Below are positions 28,318 to 40,726 of a DNA stretch of 64,000 nucleotides, in pieces. The stretch spans positions 12,586,001 to 12,650,000 of the forward strand of contig NC_060024.1 of NCBI RefSeq assembly GCF_021134715.1. Reading direction: 5' to 3'. The notes under the pieces are model-generated. The model had not been told where the DNA came from and made no database searches. It saw nothing but the letters and a program-made list of their open reading frames with translations. Both the position numbers and the translations under genes were made by a program. The DNA comes from Daphnia pulex. Lineage: Eukaryota; Arthropoda; Branchiopoda; Diplostraca; Daphniidae. Within the stretch, counting starts at the first letter, position 1. Every line of letters starts with the position of its first letter.

Positions 28318-30270
28318 TCAGAACATCTTGACATTCATTTCAGAAGACTTAGATATGGTCTCTGTTTGCAGAGATTCACTGCATAAGACCCAAAAGTTTT
28401 TGGGTTTCATTTGTTTTGTTGCGGCAGACGTTATATACCAGCCCAAGTGATTACGGCAAGAGGAGCATTCACCAGGTGACCAAGCGTACCTAAAAAAAAA
28501 AATAGAGTATAGTTAATTAAAGGGTATAACATGCAAACAATTAGATGGTGAATTACCCAGGAAACCATGAAAATTCGACCGATGGACGAGAAACGACTCG
28601 AATGTTTTGAACCTGTCGGAAAGTCATGACTTTGCGAACTTGTGCCGTTCTGGGGTTGTTGAAGAATAGACTAGTTCCCTGACTGCATATGAGAATAACG
28701 TCTGTGTGGTCAGCAATAGGCACGGAACACACGCAACAAGAGAACACATGGCGCTAGATATTTAAGAAAAAAAAAAAATGTAAGTAAAAATTCCAAAAAA
28801 ATGTTTACGCAATTTTAACGGAGATCAGATTAGTAAAACCACGTTCACGAATTCACATGGAATATCTTGCGTTGACACACAACTGCGTAGAAACCCAAGT
28901 GTGGTCACGCAACCTTGACGGTGTGAACCAAACAGGAAGGCTACAAAGAAATGTGATTGCCCAACCATCGTCGACATAAATGCGCAATAGACTGAGAAAA
29001 CTGAGTAAAACATAAGAATAAACCTTGCTTATCAATTCCAAGACTGTCCTCAAGCGATATATAATATTGTCTTCTTCAAGGAGCTTCAAGCGACCTTCGT
29101 CGTCCATAAGAAGATTGTTAGCTGCCCAAAAGGATAGTGAATGAGGTTCTGTAGGCACAAGTTCCATACTCGAATCGTCAATGGCCATTAATTTCTTGAT
29201 TTGAAAACGAACTCGGGCGGCCAAAGAATGACAATCAAATTGCTGCAACACCCAACCAGCCAATGGAGAAACTTTTGTGTCGAGGGAATTGCGGTAGTTT
29301 GTCCAAGAATTATCTTGAACTGCTCTCTCCAACAAAGAAGTTCTCTGATGAATTAATTTTGAAGACAGCCATGGTTGCATAGGACTCAATGATTTCTCTG
29401 GTAGAATTTGCACTTTGGCCATCAAGTTTCTAAGAAAATCTATGTAAATACATTATAATAGTAATCAGCATAAAAAATAAACTTACTCATATTCATCAAT
29501 CCATGTAGCTATGACTTTGAAACGTTGCTTCACTCTGGTTTTTATTCGTAACCCAGGTTCTGATCCACTATATTCATAAACCTCTGCGGTTGTACCATAT
29601 TGGGCTAGTGATGGATCAGCAGTAGAGGAATTGGGTTTTGCAGGAATCAAAGCAATGACTTTCAGGTCATTAAACACAGATCTCAAAGCAGAGATGAGAG
29701 GAGGTGAGTAAAGCACAAGAGGTAGAATATGCTCAGGGAATGTAACAATTCCTGACTGTACAAGGGCAAGTAGCTCATATACCCTTCCTTCTTCTAATGA
29801 AGCAGCAGGTTGTGTAATAAATTCCATGTCTGAGCCCATGTACTAAACCAAGTTGAAAATATTACTGAGGGTTGCTTTAGCATTTAAAGTATCTTTTAAA
29901 TACTCACCAGATGTTCAGAGACAAGCCGTGGATCAAGTTTGACTTCTTCTGAGCTGCTGGATATTGGGATTTGAATTCTGTGGGCAAGTATTTCAGCAAC
30001 AGTTGTTATTCTGACATATTTTGCTGGTATGATAAAGTCCTCGTCATCTTCACTGGAACCAATATACTCCTCTTCGCTGCTATGTAAATTGAGCTCCGAG
30101 ACATCGTGCTCTGCATGTGGTTCTCGCCCATCTCCTTTGATGAAAAATAATAAAAACACATTGTGAAAATAAAGATTACATGCACCCATGCAAGCATCTG
30201 CTTATTGCACCAAAATAGACTTGACATTGATCAGATGAAAACAATGTTGCATACTTAGAAAGTTTTCCAT
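28318..30270 (-). CDS. CRBN: Cereblon, CRL4 substrate receptor
   Basis: Substrate receptor of the CUL4-DDB1 E3 ligase. Six exons on the minus strand (30270-30255, 30134-29908, 29842-29487, 29429-29024, 28753-28557, 28489-28318) give 457 residues; human has 442. An acidic N-terminus (SSEEEYIGSSEDDEDF) is followed by the LON-like domain (AQYGTTAEVYEY, RVKQRFKVIATW, LMAKVQILPE). The C-terminal CULT domain has zinc-binding CCVC and CSSC pairs and the three tryptophans of the ligand pocket in FSWFPGYAW and NHLGW. The first coding exon is only 16 nt (ATGGAAAACTTTCTAA); it is the upstream ATG and donor that fit the phase of exon 2. Identification is secure. Confidence 0.95.
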
Positions 30271-31356
30271 TACACCAAAAAAGACGTAACGTGAAAGGGA
30301 CAACTAAATCACTATTATGCTACTTCAAACACAGAAAGAAAAACAATGCTTTAGTTTTATCACTCAATCACGTAGATCACGCAGGATTTTTTATTGGCAT
30401 ATACAGTTCACATTTCTACCGCTTGGTGCAGATAAATCGAAACGGAATTATATAAGAAAAATACGCGGAACAAAATTTAAAAAATTTCACTATCTAAATA
30501 AAGTCAAAAATTAGCGAAATACTTAAATCATTCTGACCTTTAATTCGTTTCTAAAAACCTATTATCATAGAATATCTATCTACTTCGAACGAAATAAATA
30601 AAAAGCACATGTATTTCTGAATTCGTGGTTTCGATAAACCGATGTGTATTGTCATTAGTGCTGTGTAAAACAACACTGCTTGTTATTACATTACATTAGG
30701 ACTCCTGCACTGATAATTCAAATGTGTCTTCTGCATTACTCTCTCTATCTCTCTTCAAGGATCCCCATTTAAACTGAAAGGCTGCGTGGGAAAAGGAACC
30801 CGAGAGGTTGAACTATTTCTGCCTAATGTTTTTTTAGAGGTGGGGGGAGTGTAACCATTACTATTCCCAAAACACATTTGGCCAAGGGATATTGGGCTTT
30901 GAAATTATGGTTTCTATAAACATCGACGAAAGGTAAGAAAGAAAGTGTAAATGATTAAGAAGGAGCTGAGAATGACTCAGTAAGAATTGAAGATAACATA
31001 CAGAACAATGGTCTCTTCAATACAAAGAACTTAAATCATTAGAGCAATCATGACCAGTCCTGAAAAATAGGGAAAAAAGTAAAATAAAAAATTGCAAAGC
31101 AAATTAGACATTAACAAAAAAAAAAGAAGAAGGGGGGATTCCGACAGTCAGGGAAAGCAGGTGAGAGTGAGAGAGATAACAATATTGATAGAGGCTGGCT
31201 GCTGGTCTTTCAACCTGCGAGAGATACAGTAGGTCGAACATAACTAGGCAACTATATGTACATAAGTTTACATAAGAGTCACACGGGAGGAAAGTTAGAC
31301 CACAGCAAATGATAATAACGATAATTGGCTAAGGAAAACTTTTTCCACCAAACTTG
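30271..31356. other. Intergenic DNA and 3' UTR between cereblon and PTPN1
   Basis: Cereblon promoter and leader on one side, presumed phosphatase 3' UTR on the other. Pyrimidine and purine tracts near 30740 and 31120. No gene recognised. Confidence 0.5.
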
Positions 31357-33486
31357 TCAGCCATGAAAATATCGGATACCAGCGCAAACCAAGACAAAAA
31401 TACCTACGCTGATACCGACCCATTTTGAACCCGCGATAACCTTTCCTTGTAACTCGGATTTCCTTTCTTGTTCCTTCTGCTTTTCTTTAATGTTACTGAT
31501 CATTTGTAGCGTCTTCTGACTCTTTTCCTTTCGTTCATCGCGTCGCTGGCGAACTCCGCCGTTGTCAGACTCTGCTGCCCTAACAAGATTTAAATTAAAT
31601 TACACTCGCCCGTAATCTTTTTAAAGTAAAAATATTGATGTAATAAAGCTTAGGTCATAATCGTATCGTTAAGATGGATTGCCACCAACCTTGGAATGGT
31701 CGTTTCTGCTTGTTTCCGACGCTTTCGCTCACATTCGCTGCCAGCAGCTTCCTCAACAACCGAATCACTCTCAGCAGGGTCTTCTTCGGTTTCGGAGGCA
31801 GTAGAAACTTCCATCTCTTCATGACCCCGTTTAGATGGAGCAAGTGGAAGAGGACGATCATAATCTGCAAATTGGCAATAAATATGGTAAAGGCGTAAGT
31901 GAGTTTTAAAATATTTATGCTACTACCAGGAGAAGCCATAAGGGACTCCGCGCGGGGAGGAATTGGAGGTGGTAGCTCTTCTGCATCGTTGTTTGCAAGT
32001 ATTCCCTGATCGCCATTAACACCTTCGATTATATGTTGACTGTTGGATGTTTGGTTGAATTGGACAGTTTCAGAAGATACGACATCATCCTCTTCTTCAA
32101 CTTCTTCGGGATTGTCTGAATCATCTTCGCTGTCCGAGTCAGAGTCGCTACAACTAGCACTTCCAGGTATATGTGGAGGCATCCATCGTCGTAAATCAAT
32201 GTTCATTGATTCGGCTCCCTCAATAATGGAGAGATAAGAAAAACGTAGCTGCTCGGCAGTTTGAATTAAACCCATTCTATAACGACGCATTTCCAATAGC
32301 AATTCCTTGACGTTCACTCTTTCACCACGTTCCAACTGATATAAGATCGGTGTTACAATTTATTCTCTGTTAGTGTATAATGAAATATTTGCCTGTAACA
32401 ATGCAGTGTCCACGATGCAAAATGTTCCCGATCGTCCTATACCAGCCGAACAATGAACAATGGCAGGTCCTATTGGTCTGAAAATGTAACACTATCATAA
32501 GGAACTGTTTTAAAGTTATTCTTTTTCTTCAAATAATATTACTCTTCTTCTGTTCCAGGTCCGAGTCCTCCGGTATTTCGAATATCTTGAAGATATTGGA
32601 TAAAATCAGATGGGGTTGTAGGAACTCCAAAGTCAGGCCAAGTGGTATAGTGATATTGTCTAACTAACCTAACTTCTTCATTATCCAAATCAACAAGCCT
32701 GTAATGCAAACAAAACTATCAAGTCAAATCTATTTATAACCCCTTCTAGTGTTTTTTCTACCTCAAGGTTCGAAGAATATAATTTTGTTTGTGTTCCTCT
32801 TCAACAAGTTCAACTGTTAGCTGAACATCTTCAAATGTGAGCATATTATTGGTGTGTGTTCCAACTGGCCAATAGGTATGGCATTTTACCTGTTGACAAC
32901 AATTGTATTAAAGAACTTCACATTCTGTGGAAGTTATTTCATTCATTACCTGATTTTTCTCAATTATGTTGTTAAGCATTGCAATTATTTTACAATTTTG
33001 TTCCCAAACCATTGTCCAGAAATGAGAGACTGTTGAAGGTAAGGGCCCTTGTGTCAGTATGTATGTTCTTTCTACAGCTTGCACCTTTAACCCAATAATG
33101 TATCAATTAATGTTTGTTAAAAGAATCTTTGAAAATCTTCATTACTTTGACAAGGCTAGCATTTATGTAGCTGCAATTTCCTCTTCTTAAAACTATTCTA
33201 CTATGATCAAAAGGGTTGACATCCCGATAACGATTTAGATCACGATTGGCAACTTTTTTAGATTCAGCAATACTGAAATTGGCAGATTTTTCTCTTATTT
33301 CCTGTTGAAAAAAGATATTGTGTTTTGCATGAAATTTAGAGTAAAGGATCTTACAGTAACAATAGACAATGTTGAATGCCAAATTTCATCAACATTCTAT
33401 GTTAATATTACCGTAAACAGTGGTTGCCAACCACGCCGACTTTCAATAGCTTGATATTCATCTTTCACTCCATAATCGCATTCCAT
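31357..33486 (-). CDS. PTPN1: Tyrosine phosphatase, PTP1B/TC-PTP type, tail-anchored
   Basis: Orthologue group of PTPN1/PTPN2 and Drosophila Ptp61F, which dephosphorylate receptor kinases and JAK/STAT partners from the ER. Nine exons (33486-33412, 33301-33146, 33084-32950, 32889-32762, 32698-32543, 32477-32393, 32335-31927, 31864-31690, 31579-31357) give 513 residues. Seen: [13 protein letters not shown], the WPD loop TTWPDFGVP, the catalytic P-loop [10 protein letters not shown] and the Q-loop [13 protein letters not shown]. An acidic Ser/Asp tail carries PPPIPPR, like the SH3-binding stretch of PTP1B. A C-terminal hydrophobic anchor ([19 protein letters not shown]) predicts ER tail-anchoring. 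The frame stays open upstream of the ATG to an acceptor near 33566, so a longer N-terminus is possible. The intron after the P-loop exon has a GC donor. Confidence 0.93.
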
Positions 33487-34288
33487 TTTTAATAAAGTTT
33501 CTTCCAGGATGTCGAAATCTGACGGAAAATCTGGTTGGCCTGTAATCCAATTAATGTCGAAAATCTGAAAAATTAATTAGAGGATGCTGGATTTCTCTTT
33601 AAAGTGTCTTTTAAACGAGAAAATACGTCAATTAGGTTAAGTTATCTGAATGGGTGGTGTTTTTGTTGGAAAAAACACAACAACTAGTCACCACAAAAAA
33701 AAACAACCTCGGACGTTTGTGAGGAAGCACAACTCAGCCGGCGGCGTGTGTTTTAGTAAATTTTTTTTTTACTATCTAGTAAACTTTTGAATTATATGAT
33801 TTCGTAAATTCACAAAAAATAATGTTTTTAGTGCTGATTTTTTTTTGTGAAAAGTATTTCAATTGTTGATAAATTATATTTAAGTGATTGCTTTTGCTTG
33901 GATCATAGGGCGCCACTGAGGTGCTCTTTGTCGCCCTCAAGTTTTTCTGAACTCAAACTAGGCCACAAAGGCCCAAACCCCAAAGGCCAAACCGCCAACT
34001 TACAACAAAGATTTGATTTTTCATTAGTTAATTTTTTAATCTAATTTAATAATCGCAATGAATGGAATTTTAATACTAGAGATCAAAAACTTCATGTCTT
34101 CATGAAAATTAATGTCGCGTAATTTTTTTTTCAATTGCATACTATTCGACTCCTTACGGTACAAAAATGAACTTCACGAGAGTCGACTCCCGAATGTGAT
34201 AGCTAAAGGAGGTGCTTAACGGTCAGATCCAGACATTCAAACTTCTCTGCGTGCAACGAAATCAGTAGCTTCATTTAATTTGAAAATC
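33487..34288. promoter_or_regulatory. Divergent promoter region between PTPN1 and TPX2
   Basis: An 800-bp region between two head-to-head starts. It is AT-rich, and the PTPN1 side may contain an upstream leader exon ending near 33566. No TATA box is obvious. No other gene seen. Confidence 0.45.
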
Positions 34289-36703
34289 ATGGACGAAGAC
34301 AGCACTTGGGAATTTAACGCTCCTCAACATTACTGCGATTTACCATCTGCCCTCAACGACGATGATACCGAGCTAGCTGATCAATATTTTTTTGGTAACT
34401 TAAACTGTTATTTTACTGTTACATTTTTAAGATAATTGATTGGACTCTTTCTCTAGCTAAGGCAGATGATACAGTGTATGAAGATATTACACCTCATGAG
34501 GAGGAAGACCATTTTGCTGCAATGATATGGAATGAACATGTGCCGTCTGTCAAGGAAGAAGAGAAAGAATATCCTGTAATTAGGAGAAGGTCTCGTTCAG
34601 TTGGAAGTAGGCCTCTGTATAAAAAACAGCATGACGGTTCACCTCCCAGAATTAATTCAAAGTATGTAAATATTTTCTTTATATGCAGTTTATATTTAAT
34701 ATTCTTGTTATCCAACTTTTCAGTGTTTTTAAGAAACCGGCCCCTAAAGCCCAAGCTCAAGCTGTCAAAAACAATGAGGATTCTGATCAATATTTCATAG
34801 GGGGTTTGCGATCTTACAATCATGTTAGAGTAAGTATCTTTGTTTTTTCCCTAATCACAAAGCATTTATTACAATCTTCTGATTTCACTGATTGGTTGAT
34901 TTTTTTTTATCTAGACTCATGAAGTTCCAAAAGTTACAAAACCAATGCCTTTTAATTTAACTGAGTCTAAGAAAAAAGTTGTTCAGGTGGCACAATCTAA
35001 TCCCAGTATGGCTGAAGGTGTTCAAAATTGGCAAAAAAAGACTCCTGAGCGTTTCCATTCATCGCGACATGGAGAAGTCTATCGGATGGTGGAGGTAGAA
35101 ATATAAATGTTTAAATAGTTTAGAAAATGATAAATCGTTATTTGTAGAGAGTTGAAATGCGTACAACAGAAGCGCATACACCTCAGCTTATGGCCGCCAA
35201 ACGTCACCGGCCAGTTCACGCTTTGAGTCGCGAAGAAAAAGAACGAAATGAGTTGGAAGAAATGAAAAAGTAATTTTTTTTATTTACATTTTATTTTTCT
35301 TTAATTTGCTCAATTGTATATTGATTGATTGTAGGAGCCAATTTAAAGCTCATGGCGTGGACGAAAAGATTTTTAAAGCCCCAATTCTGCCCGTCAAGAA
35401 AGAAGTAAAGTGTACAAAAGTAGAGCCTTTTCACCTTACAGAGTCTCATAAAAAGGAGGTAATCATTTCGTTCTAGAATTTTTCGCTGTTGCAATTTAAT
35501 ATAGCTTTTGCAACAATAGAATGTTCCCCCTTGTGACTCGGAAGCAAACGATTATACATTCCATGCAAAGCCTGCACCAAAATTCGAGGTTCCATCCGTG
35601 GACCGAAAACAATTTATACCACCAACTATTCCTCAAACACCCAAATTCAGCGACGCTGGCAAAGCCTCGCTATATTCGTGGCGTGAGAGACGACAGCGTT
35701 CAAGGGTAAGTCTTTTTTTTTTTTTTTTTACAAATAAAGAATGATATCGATGATAATTATCTTATTAATTATCTGATAGTCTAATGGGAGCTTGACAGCT
35801 GGTCGCAGCTCCTCCAATGGTTCCCTTACATCTACAGGAGAGCGCTTAAAATCAACTGTTGTGGAACCTTTTAGCTTCGAAGATCGTGATAAACTTTTGC
35901 AGCGTAAAAAAGAGAAAAAAATTGAGAAGGTATTTGTTGTTCAGTGGTTGATTTCTAAAGCTAGGAATAATCACAACGTTATTCGTAGGTTGTGGAAGAA
36001 GAGCGCAAGCAAAGAGAATTTCATGCAAATCCTTGTCCGAATTTCTCGCATCCTGCTATACCGGAAAGACCAACGCTCACAACTACAAAAGCCGCACCAT
36101 TTCAACTTAGTTACGATACGCGCGGAGCCTCGAGAAAAGAAAAGTTTCTCTCTCAGGTACAACTTTCTTTATTGATAGCGATGACATAAGTTGGAGGGGT
36201 TTTTTAAATTTTATTTTTCGTGTGTACTAAAGTTGGCAGAAATGCGCCTTGAAGAACGTAAGGCATCACAATTCAAGGCTCAACCAGCAAAAGTTCTCAA
36301 CAAGGAACCCTTCAAAGTAAAGTTAGATCATAGTCAGGGCAACGTTACGGATGTCGTTGAATTTTCTTTGACTACGGTGAAACGGGCGGCGGAACGGAAA
36401 AACTTTGACCAGTTTTTGAAAGAGCGAGAACAGGAAAAAGAGATGCACAAACTGAGGGTATTTACAAAAATTTCATTACTTCTTTAACAAGTTGTTTGTA
36501 TACACCAGTTAATTTAATTGTTTTGTTTGTCTTATTAGCGCGAGCAAGAAAAACTCCAGATAGAGGCGGAACAAGCAGCTCGATTGCGCGAAGAAACTGT
36601 TTTCTTTGCAAATCCGATTCGTCATTTTAAAACTGTAGAAATAAAGAAGGCCGATACGGAAATCCTCACGGTTCCCAAGACTCCAAAATTCATGAAAAAG
36701 TAA
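34289..36703 (+). CDS. TPX2: TPX2-like spindle assembly factor
   Basis: Microtubule-associated protein that activates Aurora A and nucleates spindle microtubules. Eleven exons (34289-34394, 34457-34661, 34724-34829, 34915-35094, 35148-35269, 35335-35458, 35520-35705, 35780-35929, 35989-36156, 36233-36457, 36539-36703) give 578 residues. Seen: N-terminal aromatic acidic stretch DSTWEFNAPQHYCDL, fitting the start of the Aurora-binding region; repeated FxLTES motifs (MPFNLTESKKK, PFHLTESHKKE); PFSFEDRDKLLQRKKEKK typical of TPX2 repeats; a highly charged helical KEREQEKEMHKLRREQEKL. It is shorter than vertebrate TPX2 (about 747) and ends with KTPKFMKK rather than a clear kinesin-5-binding tail. 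Many insects have a reduced TPX2; this one keeps the recognisable core. Confidence 0.85.
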
Positions 36704-36966
36704 CAAGTTGCGCAACGAACTAATGCAGCAGAATCTTAACCTTCCGTAATTTTTTATGTACTTTACAAGCAATATATTCTTTCTCTAAACTTGCGCTTCG
36801 ATCATAATCTGAAATACACTTAGTTTATCCAAGAAACAGTAAGTGTAGTTCAACATTGTATTTGCCTTCTTATTAATTCTTAGTACATCATAATATAAGA
36901 TATTTAGCAACATCACATCTTTCAAGTCAGATAATCAATGAAAGTTAGTCAATTAAAAGATTTATG

Positions 36967-37744
36967 TTAAGGAATAGCAAAGGGGACTACCAGATCTTCC
37001 TTGTGTTCAATATGAATTTCATTTAATGCTCTTGAAATCTTGGATGAGTTTTTCATCATCATATGGTAGTCCATCACACAAATGGGAGAGTCAATCAGCA
37101 AATTATCAATTGCAGGCATATCCTTTAAAACTGCTAATAATCAACAAAACAGATTTAAAAACCAATTGATTAAAATTATGTACAATAAACATACCAGTGT
37201 TTTTAGTAAGGATTAGCTTGCTATACTTTGACAGCAATACTGGTTGAACGGCCTGAGCCTTCTGAATATACTGCCTTGCCCTTTCAACATATTCATGCTG
37301 TTCCAGGTTGTGTGAGTCAAGAGCAGCAACATCAATAACATTTCTAAAATAGTAATAATATTTTTGTTATTGTTATTATGAAACCCAAAGATTGTTTTGA
37401 GTATACGTGGCAGTTTGCTGCAAAATTTTGTTCAGTGCAGACTGTTCATCAGTCGGTTTAGGTACTGATCCCGGATAACGTAAACCATCACTACATAAAT
37501 TTTAGGATAAAATTGTTATTAAGTGGCAATTTAATCTTTCTGAAGTTTGTCAATTACTAGGGAGTTCTCTGGATAGGTGTATTGTTGCTGACTGCATTTC
37601 CTAACAAGTGAGTCCTTTCGTTGCTTTCTCCATTCTTGTACATGAAATTCAAGTCGTTAAAGGGTTAGGGGGCGTTTAGGAAAGACGTAAACATCGACGT
37701 CTTACCTGGTTGGAATCTTTGTCAGTTGAACAACAGCAACCCAT
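36967..37744 (-). CDS. LAMTOR1: LAMTOR1 (p18), Ragulator membrane anchor
   Basis: Tethers the Ragulator complex, and through it Rag GTPases and mTORC1, to lysosomes. Five exons (37744-37706, 37634-37558, 37490-37407, 37343-37195, 37133-36967) give 171 residues; human has 161. The N-terminus MGCCCS has the Gly for myristoylation and Cys residues for palmitoylation. Also seen: KPTDEQSALNKILQQTATNV, IDVAALDSHNLEQHEYVERA and the C-terminal EDLVVPFAIP, all matching LAMTOR1 (human TDEQALLSSIL, MEQHEYMDRARQY, EELVVQFGIP). Exon 5 has a tandem TAGCAG acceptor, which would allow one Ala to be included or skipped. The gene is divergent from NARS2, with 446 bp between starts. Confidence 0.93.
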
Positions 37745-38190
37745 TTTGGAAAAAGAAAAACAGAAAACCTCGATAAAATCTACGATCCTTTATTCTATTC
37801 CGACAATGATTTTGAAGCAATAATCAATTAGCTAGCAGTATGTTTCGTTTTCAACTGAAAAAAATATCAAAGCACTGGATTAATGCAAGTGACATCTAGG
37901 ACAACATGACTAAACTGCTGAAAAACAAGTAAAATCGCGACAGATTGATCGGTTTGGAATTCGATATATCAATCGGTTTCAGAAATTTTGATATTAATAT
38001 TTCAAGTATTGATGAAACTATTCAATTATTAAATACAAAATTTTATCTGGTATTTTGCAATATTACTGCATATTTGATTTATTTTTACTTTTAGAGACCG
38101 ATTTGACCAACGGACCAACCCTGGATTTGACACACATAAATTAAAGTATTTCATCTTATTACTACTAGATGGCTTTGTCGAATCACAACA
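37745..38190. promoter_or_regulatory. Bidirectional promoter of LAMTOR1 and NARS2
   Basis: 446 bp between two divergent starts, so the promoters probably overlap. No clear TATA box. Confidence 0.5.
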
Positions 38191-39970
38191 ATGGCGGCTT
38201 TTAAAAACATCAAAATGCAATTTGTACAACTCCGGGTTTTACTTAAAAAGTCATCCCCGTGTTTACAGTTAAATCCCTGTAGGTTTAAATACAATGAAGC
38301 TGTTTCTGTCAAATCAGTTCTTCGTGATCATCCTGCTGGTTCCGACGTTGTTGTTAAAGTAAAACAAGTTCTTTGCTAGTATCACATTCTCACCAAAAAT
38401 TAAAAATTTAATTCAAATTTCGATCATTCGATTATAAATTTATCGGCTAACATTTTTTTTTTGCATCTAGGGTTGGGTGAAGTCCTTAAGGAAGCAAAAA
38501 TCAAACACCTTTATGCATATTAGCGATGGATCAGTTGAACAAATTCAAGTTGTAATTCCTTCATCTGTATGTGATGAAGACTGCTGCTTTAACTCAGCTG
38601 TTGAAATAAGTGGCAAGGTAGTGGTTAGTCCAAAACCTAATCAGCCTGTAGAAATTCAAGGTGAAACAGTTAAAGTTGTGGGTAAATTAGACTTGCAGTC
38701 CTTTCCATTTGGCCCACGAAAATACTATGCACCTGAATATGTCAGACAACAGATTCATCTGAGACCTAAAACCAACATATACTCAGCAATTCTCAGGCTT
38801 TCGAGTCTTATAACCAATGCATTGCAAACTACCTTGATTCAAGATAATTTTGTCAGTGTCTTCACCCCAATTCTTACCTCTAATGACTGTGAAGGGGCAG
38901 GAGAAGTATTTCTTACTAGACCGGCATCGGATGAAATGTGCCGTGAAATGGGAGGCAATAGAAAACTAGAAGAATCCTATTTCAATAAGAAAGTTTACCT
39001 GACAGTATCTGGCCAGCTTCATTTGGAGGCAATTGCAGGGTACAGTATAAATTACTTGAAATGTCTTGAATGCTTTATTGGGATTTCTAACGGTTTTTAA
39101 ATTATGTATAGAGGCATTTCCAAAGTTTTCACCCTGGGACCAACATTTCGTTCGGAAAACTCAAGATCTCGAAGGCATTTAGCTGAATTTCGAATGCTCG
39201 AAGCTGAAATTGCGTTTTGTAATGATCTGCAGCCCATTCTATCAACAATCGAAAGCTTAGTGAAAGATTCCGCAAAAGTCATCCTGGAACACGGAGCCCT
39301 AGACCTGATAACAGTGGGGAAATATTACAATGAAAATTTAGAGGTCTGTTGGTAACGTGGTATTCCTTAACATGAAGATTTAATCATCTCTTGTCTTAAA
39401 GGAATCACTAAATGAGGTGTTAAAATCACCATTTACCACAATCAGCTACAGAGAAGCTATGGAGTTGTTGTTAAATAATCGAGATTCATTTAAAACTCCA
39501 CCTCGAGACGGAGCCGATATAGGATCGGAACACGAATTATTTCTAGTCAAACATATGGGAGGGCCGACTTTTCTTGTTGACTGGCCAGCGAAAATCAAAC
39601 CCTTTTATATGCGCACAAATAACGACGATAATAGTCTGGTATATAATTCATTACCTTTCATTGGCGTTGATTGGTAGAATATCAGCATTATTTTTTGCAG
39701 GTTTCTTGTGTTGATCTACTAGTGCCTGGAGTTGGGGAACTGTGTGGGGGAAGTCTACGAGAAAACAGATACGACATTCTCAAGAGTCGATTGGAATCGC
39801 TTAACCTAGTAGAGTCACTTAGTTGGTATCTTGATTTAAGAAAATTTGGTGGATCTCCAACCGGCGGTTTTGGGATGGGTGTTGAAAGACTTATTTCTTA
39901 TTTGTTGAAGATACCTAACGTGAAAGACATTGTACCTTTCCCACGGACCCCCCACAACTGCCCAATGTAA
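38191..39970 (+). CDS. NARS2: Mitochondrial asparaginyl-tRNA synthetase
   Basis: Charges mitochondrial tRNA-Asn. Five exons (38191-38358, 38471-39039, 39112-39343, 39402-39638, 39701-39970) give 491 residues; human NARS2 has 477. The N-terminus is basic and lacks acids for about 35 residues, as in a mitochondrial targeting peptide. It is followed by the OB-fold anticodon-binding domain (GWVKSLRKQKSNTFMHISDG) and the class II core: motif 2 FRSENSRSRRHLAEFRMLEA and motif 3 GGFGMGVERLISYLL. The ending PFPRTPHNCPM is typical of AsnRS. The start ATG has a good context and precedes the targeting peptide. Confidence 0.95.
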
Positions 39971-40031
39971 ATTATGAATAGATTGAAATCTGCTGCAAAT
40001 ACATTATTTGTAATTGAAAATAATAATATAT

Positions 40032-40726
40032 TTACTGAGCTCTGACATTTGTGTACTCATTTGGGAAACTAAATGAATGTGATCCTGACCCTCTGATAAT
40101 AGAAAGAGTTCCTGCATTTGGAACAACATTCCATGATAGAGTTAGAGTAACATTGGGGTTTCCCCTGAGTCCATTTCCATCATCCCAGAAGTAGTAGTTG
40201 GTGTTCATGTTTTTCATATCAAGATTGGCATTTTCTCCACGTTGAATAATTTTGTCCCATAAAACAACCTGCAAAGTGAAGTGTAATAAAACAAAATTAA
40301 TAAAACATAAATAAATTTGCATTGTAATCAAGTATTCTTTTACCTGATTTAATTTGTTATCGGTGGTTTCATATTCAGCAACAAGAAAGATAAATAACTG
40401 TTTAGCATTCCAGTTAAATAGAGGGTTCAGATCAGCCTGGAGATCAAACATCAGGTACCCAAGATCTTGCTTCTCTTTTTGTGCACTATAGTCGGGGACA
40501 TTTTTACTGAAAGCAAAATATGTACAAAAGAAAATTATTAAGAAATATTCAATGTTATCAAAAAAAGGGTTGAATTAACTCACACTAATACTTTGACGGT
40601 GTCAATGTTTGCTGTAGCGGAATACGCATTCAGTGCGGTCGATAGAAAACAAAAGAAAGTAAGCCCAGCTAGAACACTAAGGGTAAACGTCAATAACGCG
40701 TTTCCTCTTGTCAAAAATGTGTGCAT
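40032..40726 (-). CDS. SPCS3: Signal peptidase complex subunit 3 (SPC22/23)
   Basis: Essential non-catalytic subunit of the ER signal peptidase. Three exons (40726-40584, 40506-40344, 40268-40032) give 180 residues, the same length as human. One N-terminal membrane anchor (FTLSVLAGLTFFCFLSTAL) is followed by a lumenal domain: VLVKNVPDY, DLQADLNPLFNWNAKQLFIF, QVVLWDKIIQRGE, YYFWDDGNGLRGNPNVTLTL and SWNVVPNAG. The NVTL sequon matches the known glycosylation site. Its 3' end faces NARS2 with 61 bp between stop codons. Identification is secure. Confidence 0.96.
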
